DNA from: Catonia carolina
Lineage: Eukaryota > Arthropoda > Insecta > Hemiptera > Achilidae
Reading direction: 5' to 3'
NCBI GenBank assembly: GCA_035578175.1
Contig: JAQMRL010000006.1
Coordinates: 23,781,506 to 23,845,505 of the forward strand
Length of the DNA stretch: 64,000 bases
Of this stretch, positions 57,523 through 64,000 are shown one piece after another. Position 1 is the first letter of the stretch; every line of letters starts with the position of its first letter. The position numbers and the translations under genes are program-made. The notes below the pieces were generated by a model, which searched no databases, had not been told where the DNA came from, and was given only the letters and a program-made list of their open reading frames with translations.

Positions 57523-58410
57523 GTTTAATTTCTCTTGCCTATATTAATATATAGGAAGGAAAGTATTGTTTTCATGTCAATTTTCCGAAATCGAGTTTTC
57601 ACCGCATCTACACGTTTGCAGACCCCCTGAATCCAAAAAACATGTTTTTAGCGATTTGTCTGTATGTGTGTCTGTGTGTGTGCCTGTTTGTGTGAACAGA
57701 ATATCTCAAGAAAGGAACATCGTACGAACTTGAAACTCGAGTTAGATACCACTAGCGGACCCGACACGAACATTTTCATTTCATCGGTCAACCGGAAGTA
57801 GTAGTTTATTCGTGTAATTTTTTAACTTTTTTGCAAGTTTCTCAAAAACGGCTCCATAAGGTAGGCGCCATTTCTGCTGAAATTTTTGGGGAGGTTGTTT
57901 TCTTGTTAAAAATTGTTTTTTTAGATTGCGACTTCAATATGTATTTTAGCGCAAAAATGTATAATTAAAGTTGTAGAAAATTTTAAATCCTACAACTTAT
58001 TTCAAACATATTTTTATAATGCTTAGTTTAGCGGTTATTAGCGATTTCTGTTTTTTTCTCACAAAATCGTGTAAAAATTCAATTTTTTTAAAGATTTCAG
58101 CCTTAGTATAGATTTCACGACAAAAGTGTATAATTACATTTATAGGAAATTAAAAGATCTACAAGTTTTGTTTAAAGCATTTTTCTCTACAGAACTTAGT
58201 TTAGCGTGAAAGATTGATTTTCCGTATTTTTAAGCCAAACTGAGGTCAATTTTCATTATGCGTCCTTCACTCCACTTCATTAAAATAGGGTTATGTTTTT
58301 GAGGTTAGTTTTTTGTTTATTTCTAATGTTTTATTACTAAGGTTAGGTTATATTGGTCATTATTTGCATTGGTAAGAGAAAGTCGTGTGAGTGTTTCACA
58401 CCAGATTTTT
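57523..58410 (+). mobile_element. HINE-like element, copy M (near full length)
   Basis: The 5' end TTTCTCTTGCCTATATTAAT retains the hairpin, the (TG)n tract is short and interrupted, and the 3' end has GGTAAGAGAAAGTCG, the stem-loop and CAGATTTTT. There is an internal deletion of about 60 bases after the CAAAAACGG block. Confidence 0.85.
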
Positions 58411-58784
58411 ATGTTATAACTTTTGGTAAATTCATTATGATGCTTTAAGGATAGTGAAAGATAAATCATTTTCTGTATCTAAATAATAAATATATTTTAT
58501 TTGTATGACCTATCTTTTTAAGGAAACAAAACGTTGGAAAAATAGAAAGATACATAACAAAACTTTAGCAGTCATGGTAGTACAATCATGACTGTATCGG
58601 TGTAAGTTGTAAGAAAATTATTGTCAAGCTGAAAGAAACGTTCTACTAAGCTGTTCTTAATATACCTACTACCTGCTGTCTAAAATAACAACCGCAATCT
58701 CAACCTGCGTATCATCTTAGGCTAAATAAATATAATACCTCAAAAATTTTATATGACTTTACTTATAGATATTATTTTTAACTA
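58411..58784. other. AT-rich DNA, no gene seen
   Basis: No supportable feature. Confidence 0.4.
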
Positions 58785-58990
58785 TTGGGTTGGTCTAGTG
58801 GTAAAGTCGTTGTGAATCATTTGTTTGACAGCTAATGTGGAGAGACAAAGATTCCTTGGTTCAAATCCTAGTAAAATGTAGTTACTTTTTTACGGATTTA
58901 AATAATAGACAATTATTTCAGTTGTGCTTTGATGGTTTGAGTTCAATTAACCATACTATATCAGAAATGGTCATGCTATTTGGTTACGAG
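58785..58990 (+). mobile_element. SINE family 2, copy d (head and part of body)
   Basis: The best preserved head of this family: GGTTGGTCTAGTGGTAAAG (A box TGGTCTAGTGG) and CTTGGTTCAAATCC (B box), followed by GTTACTTTTTTACGGATTT, GATGGTTTGAGTTCAATTAA and CATACTATATCAG. The 3' third is missing. Confidence 0.8.
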
Positions 58991-60600
58991 GAGACGTTTT
59001 TTGTTATTTTGGTTGGTTAAAAGAAGTTTGTTACAATAAATTTAATTAGTTATCTAAGTTATTTTATAACAATTGATTAAAATTCGTCTAAGTATAATAG
59101 TACTTTAGTCACGAGTTGGGCTGTTTTTATCAGGCAAAAAAAAAACATAATTAGTCAGTATAAATGATATTTCGTGGTGTGATGGATTTTAATATAGATT
59201 TATGGAAAACAAAATTAGTATTTTTTATAGCTTAAAATTTGACATTACTGAAGCATTAAAACAACAAGGCAAAGCTACAATAAATCAAAACCGTATTCAA
59301 ATATGCATCGATTTTATAGGGAGATTCTAATCAAGCTTCGATATCTAACCTCGAATTTTACAACAGACCCATCTGCTACTACCCACAATATTACTGACGT
59401 GTCTGGTTTGTGTAACAAAATTGTTGACGGCTCCAATTCGTTGTCATATTGTACACATTTATTACGTACTGATATAGGCTAGCTGCTTGATTTTATGTTA
59501 AGCTCTGCAATTTTATTTATTGAACTAAGTAACAGGATAAACTTGAAGTATCAGTTTAGATCGAGAAGTTCTTTTAACATCTGTTCATTTTATCGGGTAA
59601 CGGTTTTTATTACAATAACTTGCCACTCCGTGTCTCGCATCAGTGGGCTAGGTGGATCGGAATTCATATGTGAATTAGAACCATGGAAATGCACGCGCTG
59701 CGCGCTTGCACTTTGTCATAAGGTGAAGTTTGGTATGAGATAACTTTGTAAAACTTCACAAAGTTATCATTACAAAATAAAAATTGCTCTGAAAAAGTTT
59801 TCCAGAAAAACGAACAATATAATCGGTTCGAAAAAAGTTGTTAAAAATTTCGAACGAAAAACTAGTTAAACCATTCGTGCTGAAAATTTGTATGAAAATT
59901 TTTTGAGGCGAAAGAAATGAAAAACATGAAACCCGGGAGTGAAAATTATCAAAATTTTGTTTTTGAGTTTACTCAGCAAACCAGTGGGTTAAGGGCAACT
60001 TCAGCCACTTGGTCTTACAGTACTTTGGGTGGAGTACAAGAAAGGTTCAGTACACATTTTCGCTATAATGTACCGTAAGAACAAAACCCCGAATCTTTGG
60101 GAAAGGGGTGAGAAAATAACGATAGGCCTGCATGGAAATAAATCTTAAATGCTTACAATAATAAATTAAATTTATTAATAAATAAGAATAGGTTATTTAA
60201 CTCATCTTCTTTTAATTGGGATCCAATCTTAACAGTATAATGATGTTAAATAATAATAATCTGTACTGAATTCGTTGGGATTATCTGTTTATAATAGGTA
60301 GTAAATGAAAATTGGTTTGCCTTGGACATTTTTATGAAAATGAAATATCGCAAAATAAAAACAGTTTTTTATTTTTAAATAATTAGTTTTGGTAAATTTT
60401 AAATTGAAACATACTCAATATCATCAATACGTTAAGCCGGGTATCTTCATAGTCTCAGTTAACCTACTTGTGAAATGGGAGATCTAGGCTCTACCACTAA
60501 TATTTCTAAATGGCTGGTTGCCAGCTGGTTACCTTACCTTTTAGATTACCCATCCGATGTAGTTTATAATACAGACTTTTGAACATTTGACCTACTGGGC
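58991..60600. other. No gene seen; complex hairpin near 59724-59768
   Basis: GATAACTTTGT (59739-59749) pairs with ACAAAGTTATC (59758-59768), and GTGAAGTTT (59724-59732) pairs with AAACTTCAC (59751-59759), so two hairpins compete. The 82-codon + ORF at 59495-59743 has no recognisable motif. The rest is AT-rich. Confidence 0.4.
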
Positions 60601-60617
60601 TGACCCGGGAACTGAAA

Positions 60618-60747
60618 TTTTTTTTATTTTTTATTTTTATTTTTTTTATTTTTTTTTGCGCCCTGGAGACTCCAGGAGGAGTATAGGACATGTCGTCAGA
60701 TGTAACACCTGAAATACATATAAGAAACACACTATGTATCACTACTA
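60618..60747 (-). mobile_element. LINE 3' UTR and A-rich tail of the RT element
   Basis: Directly downstream of the LINE ORF. It contains a 7-bp stem CCTGGAG-A-CTCCAGG (near 60662) followed by GGGCGCAAAAAAAAATAAA and an A/T simple tail down to about 60618. A 3' hairpin plus simple tail is the usual end of CR1/L2-group LINEs. Confidence 0.7.
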
Positions 60748-61911
60748 TCAAGAAAGAAATTCTTGTACGCTATAAAAAGTTTCACCGATCAAGTAATTTT
60801 TTAAATTTTTTTTAAAGGAATTCAAATCCTCACAACACTTTAAAGATTGGGGTAATTTATTTATGAATTTTCTCCCTGCATAAGTAGGTTTTTGTTCAAA
60901 CAATTTTGTGGAGTGATTAGCCACATAATAATCATTCCTGTTTCTCGTGTTATGATTGTGAACATTGAAATTCTGCATAAAATTATTTTGCCTAACATAC
61001 ATAATCACCTCAAAAATGTAGAGACAGGGAACTGTAAGCAATTTAAGCTCCTTAAATAGTGGCCTGCATGAGGTTAGCTGGTTAGCTCCCACCATACACC
61101 TAATAGCTTTCTTTTGAATTTTAAAAACCCTATTCATATTACCCATGCTAGAATTACCCCATACTAAAATACCATACCGGATATGAGACAGAATGAGGCC
61201 ATGATAAGCTGCCATTAGTAATTTTTTATCATTTAATCTGGCGATTTGTTTTAGTGCAAATACCCCAGATGATATTTTACTACAAACTTGATTGATATAG
61301 AAGTCCCAAGACAAAGATCTATCTAGAGATACGCCCAGGAACTTCACTGTTTCTACATGCTCTAAACTATTATTATGAATAAATACATCCACTTCTCTAC
61401 TTTCTTTAACGTTATGTTTATTTTTGAACTGCAAGTACTGACACTTTTTCCCATTAACTGTTAATAACATTTGATTCAAGAACTGCACTACGGACTCTAT
61501 GTTAACATGTGTATTTACTTCAAGAGCATCTACCAGTGAACTGTTACTGATTACTGAAGTATCATCAGCAAACAACAAAGCTCTGCCATTAGATATGACT
61601 TCTGGTAACCTATTAATGTACAATAGAAACAGAATTGGACCTAAAACTGACCCCTGTGGAACGCCTGCTTTGACTTCAAGCTTTCCAGATACAGCTTTTG
61701 TAAGTTTCCCTCTAACAACCCTAGTTAACTCCACACACTGTAATCTATTAATAAGGTAAGATTGAAACCATTTCAACTCTACATCCCTAACGCCTAATGA
61801 CTCTAGTGTTTTCAATAAAATTTCATGATCAACACAATCGAAAGCTTTACTCAGATCCAGAAACACTGCCAATGCTTTCTCCCCGGCATGAAGGAGATAC
61901 CAAATATATTC
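60748..61911 (-). CDS. LINE reverse transcriptase (CR1/L2/Jockey group), 5'-truncated, open frame
   Basis: Reverse transcriptase of a non-LTR retrotransposon, which copies element RNA into DNA at the target site. No stop interrupts the frame. Numbering from the codon at 61872 (374 residues), LDLSKAFDCVDH at 5-16 holds the first catalytic aspartate, GVPQGSVLGP is at 70-79, FADDTS at 101-106 holds the catalytic DD pair, and VKFLGVSLDRSLSWD lies in the thumb region. The C-terminus has HNHNTRNRNDYYV, then FINKLPQSLK and FYSVQEFL, a pattern common in CR1/L2-like arthropod LINEs. There is no ATG; the frame continues upstream (EYIWYLLHAGEKALAVFLDL) to about 61911 or slightly further, so the copy is 5'-truncated and lacks the endonuclease and early RT. 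All visible catalytic motifs are intact, suggesting a young insertion that is inactive only by truncation. Confidence 0.93.
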   Translation of the reverse strand, partial: EYIWYLLHAGEKALAVFLDLSKAFDCVDHEILLKTLESLGVRDVELKWFQSYLINRLQCVELTRVVRGKLTKAVSGKLEVKAGVPQGSVLGPILFLLYINRLPEVISNGRALLFADDTSVISNSSLVDALEVNTHVNIESVVQFLNQMLLTVNGKKCQYLQFKNKHNVKESREVDVFIHNNSLEHVETVKFLGVSLDRSLSWDFYINQVCSKISSGVFALKQIARLNDKKLLMAAYHGLILSHIRYGILVWGNSSMGNMNRVFKIQKKAIRCMVGANQLTSCRPLFKELKLLTVPCLYIFEVIMYVRQNNFMQNFNVHNHNTRNRNDYYVANHSTKLFEQKPTYAGRKFINKLPQSLKCCEDLNSFKKNLKNYLIGETFYSVQEFLS

Positions 61912-61930
61912 CGTAAATATTAAGGCAAAA

Positions 61931-63190
61931 TTTTGACCAATTTATATTTTTTGCAAGAATAAAAAATGGTTGTAAAATTTGGGTCCAGATAACAAAAATG
62001 TCTTCAGAGTAGCGTTTTCGTAGTTCTATGCAAAGGAATGAATTGCTCGTCTCTTTAACTGTGTTTGTGGATTCGTTTAGGGTAGTTTACCGAGTTTTTA
62101 TGCGCCTATTTAATTAGTTTCGAGGTATAAAGAACGTGTACTTTTTGAAAATTTATGAAAAATTGCTTAGAATGATAGAGCGGGTGGTTTTTGCTGCACA
62201 CTTGGAAAATGAGCTTTTATACTTTCTTCACAGTGTCTAAATAAGATTGACAAGTATTCTGTAACTTATTAGACATAGAATCAAATAACCAAAAGCGTTT
62301 CTGAAAATAAATATCGTCAGTGGTAATTTAATTATGATTCATAGAGGTAGTTTATTCACGTTCTATGTACACAGCTAGTGTTCTGAATGATAATTTCGTC
62401 CCTTAGGCTTGGTTTTGTAAAAGTGTAGCACTGTTGAACAGCTAAATCATCTGGAGTACTCTGTCTATCGATGCTAGTCTAATATCAAAATAGTTTTTCT
62501 TAAAACTTTTTTGAACTTTCAATTGGTTGTCAGCGCCTCTCTTTATTTACGTAAATCGATTAGTAGTAACTATTAGAGAAGAGAATGCGATAAAATAACT
62601 GACTTGATGGTTATGCTCCAGAACCCTGAGGAGTTTACCTTTAAAACAATAAATTATTTTTTTCTGAATTTTATTCATGAGCTACCATTATTTAATTACA
62701 CTAGGGATTTCCAGCCTATTTTTTACCCAGTTCTCCCTTATGGCACATCAAAATTGTTGTTATTTCCTTCAATGTTATGTAAAGTATGCTAAAATTTACA
62801 ACCCTCGGAAATCCTTTAGTAATTTTTACCGTCCATCTTCTCAACAGAATGTTATAAAATACAGATTTGATTTTTATTCGAACAATTAATTAATTACTCC
62901 TTCTGCCTCTCTCCCTAGATTTTTACAGGATTAATTCTGTTTTCGCCAATCAATTTATAATTTGACCATTTTAAATCGTAATATTCGACAATATTTGCCA
63001 AAAATATCTGCTTTTCTGATTCTGTTTTGTGTTTTAAAATATCATACATTTAATAACTCATTTTCCTTGAAGTTTTTTTGTACAAGAGTCAAGTAAAATT
63101 TTATTGTCCCAAGCACACAGAATACTATTAAAGATAGTTATCTGACAGTCAGCTGTTATGTCAGAGGTCTAATTATTTAAATAATATTAT
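61931..63190. other. AT-rich DNA, no gene seen
   Basis: No supportable feature. Overlapping + ORFs at 62604-62889 have no known motif. Confidence 0.4.
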
Positions 63191-63194
63191 ACTA

Positions 63195-63700
63195 CTGTCG
63201 CCGACGGAGGCCAGCGACACGTGGCAAAATCTTGACGAAACCACCAGCAGCAGGGCCGTTTCTGGTGGTCGGAAGCGGCGAGTTGCAAGCGGAGCCTGAA
63301 GAGTGACGGCTCGGCTACTGAGTTCAGGCCTAGAGTTTCCTCACCAGCTGTTGGGTCTCCACTGTAGCGTGACAGTGGTAGCACCCAGAGCCCCGCAATG
63401 TCGGGTTGGCGAAGGCCGTCTGCCGATAGCGCGGCCGAGGCGTTTCTCTCCGGGTCGGCGAAGACTGACCGGTGCGGGAATGTGCGTCCCCCACCAGTAG
63501 CGTCCGGTCACGGCTGTTCTTCTTTCTTGCTCTTCTTTCTTATTCTCCGTTCGAGAGTTGGTAGGCGATTGAGACTCGCGGATCAGTGCGGCTGCTTAAA
63601 TACCCCTGCAGTGAGTCCACTTCATAGTTGGGGGGGGGGGAGGCGCTGCTGGCTGCGCTCCTCACAGCAGGCAGGTTCTAGGACCGTCTGCAAGCGCTGA
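63195..63700. promoter_or_regulatory. GC- and CpG-rich island
   Basis: About 500 bases with high GC and many CpG dinucleotides in an otherwise AT-rich window, with sharp edges. On the minus strand GGTATTTAAGCAGCC is a TATA-like element followed about 10-30 bases later by CACTGATCC and TCTCAATCG. Overlapping ORFs on both strands (65 to 100 codons) have no recognisable motif and reflect the lack of AT-rich stop codons. It could be a CpG-island promoter or first exon, or the GC-rich regulatory end of an unrecognised transposon. I see no splice-linked coding exon in the window. Confidence 0.4.
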
Positions 63701-63738
63701 TAATGTTTGAAGGCATCAGCGAAACTACTTAAAGGAAT

Positions 63739-63915
63739 TTTAAATACTTAAGAATCCATCTGGATTGTTGCCTCACCCGAAAAAATAACACTTGGCAATA
63801 TTTGCTAAAAATAAAACAACTTGAACTAATATTACATAATTTGCACCGATTATTTGCAAAAAATTTACCTTTCTCAAGGGAATTACAAAATATTTTACAC
63901 AAATCACTTTTAAAA
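63739..63915 (+). pseudogene. Jockey-type LINE fragment (pre-C-terminal)
   Basis: The + frame reads FKYLRIHLDCCLTRKNNTWQ, then YLLKIKQLELILHNLHRLFA and LPFSRELQNILHKSLLK. It aligns with the Jockey pattern VKYLGIHLDRRLTWK-HI, KRKQLNLKLR-LYWL, L-LENKLLLYKS-LK and corresponds to the first half of the fragment at 5034-5264. It is open but heavily substituted. Confidence 0.75.
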
Positions 63916-64000
63916 TCAGCTATTTAACAGCTGATTTTCGAGTACGAAGTTTCCGAGGATTAAATCCTAGTAAAGGTAGCTGTTACTTTTATACGGATTT
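63916..64000 (+). mobile_element. SINE family 2, copy e (partial, runs off the window)
   Basis: CAGCTGATTTTCG, GATTAAATCCTAGTAAAGG and GTTACTTTTATACGGATTT match the head-body junction of family 2 (compare the minus strand of 55900-55985). The start is missing and the end lies beyond the window. Confidence 0.75.

Noticed and set aside
63303..63700. ORFs of 65 and 100 codons in the GC-rich island
   Set aside because: Open mainly because GC-rich DNA lacks stop codons; no recognisable domain.

Overview
The window is AT-rich eukaryotic intergenic or intronic DNA from an animal, most likely an insect or other arthropod with a large, repeat-rich genome. The evidence is the mix of Jockey-, RTE-, CR1/L2- and R1-type LINE relics, tRNA-headed SINEs with short target-site duplications (TSDs), a Tigger/pogo element and a Tc1 relic, together with the absence of any bacterial-style gene array. 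I recognise no host protein-coding gene, no authentic tRNA or rRNA gene and no CRISPR array. The species cannot be fixed from the sequence; a hemimetabolous insect is only a guess. Almost everything with a recognisable identity is a transposable element or its debris.

Layout. 1-12 kb: two copies of a ~0.4-kb repeat ending in a CAGCC-TTTC-GGCTG hairpin (repeat P), several copies of a ~0.95-kb non-coding element (called HINE-like here), Jockey LINE tails, and SINEs. 12-19 kb: another Jockey tail, a GC-richer island with an 88-bp periodic motif, a LINE C-terminus with a zinc-knuckle-like motif, a 1.7-kb foldback element inserted inside a Jockey ORF, and a Tc1 transposase relic. 22-27.7 kb: two Jockey 3' ends, a 539-bp solo LTR, and a Tigger/pogo element that carries a nested RTE LINE with a perfect 12-bp TSD. 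29.7-37.2 kb: a full HINE-like copy, then two ~2-kb solo-LTR-like elements of one family flanking an R1-type RT fragment. 37.4-37.8 kb: an internally deleted DNA-transposon ORF. 41-58 kb: many HINE-like copies in both orientations, two RTE LINE tails with TSDs, and nested SINEs. 60.6-61.9 kb: the longest ORF of the window, a CR1/L2/Jockey-group reverse transcriptase (about 390 codons, 5'-truncated). 63.2-63.7 kb: a CpG- and GC-rich island, followed by a Jockey fragment and a SINE running off the window.

The most notable system is the HINE-like family: about fourteen copies or pieces in 64 kb. Full copies have the 13-bp inverted motif ACTTTCTCTTGCC close to one end and internal at the other, a terminal GTGTGA-TCACAC stem-loop after the internal copy, a 5' hairpin, and an internal (TG)n tract. 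This is the layout known for Helentron-associated non-autonomous elements (DINE-1-like); the assignment is an inference from structure. Insertions within insertions give a relative chronology: HINE-like elements were hit by SINEs, a Jockey LINE by a foldback element, and a Tigger element by an RTE LINE.
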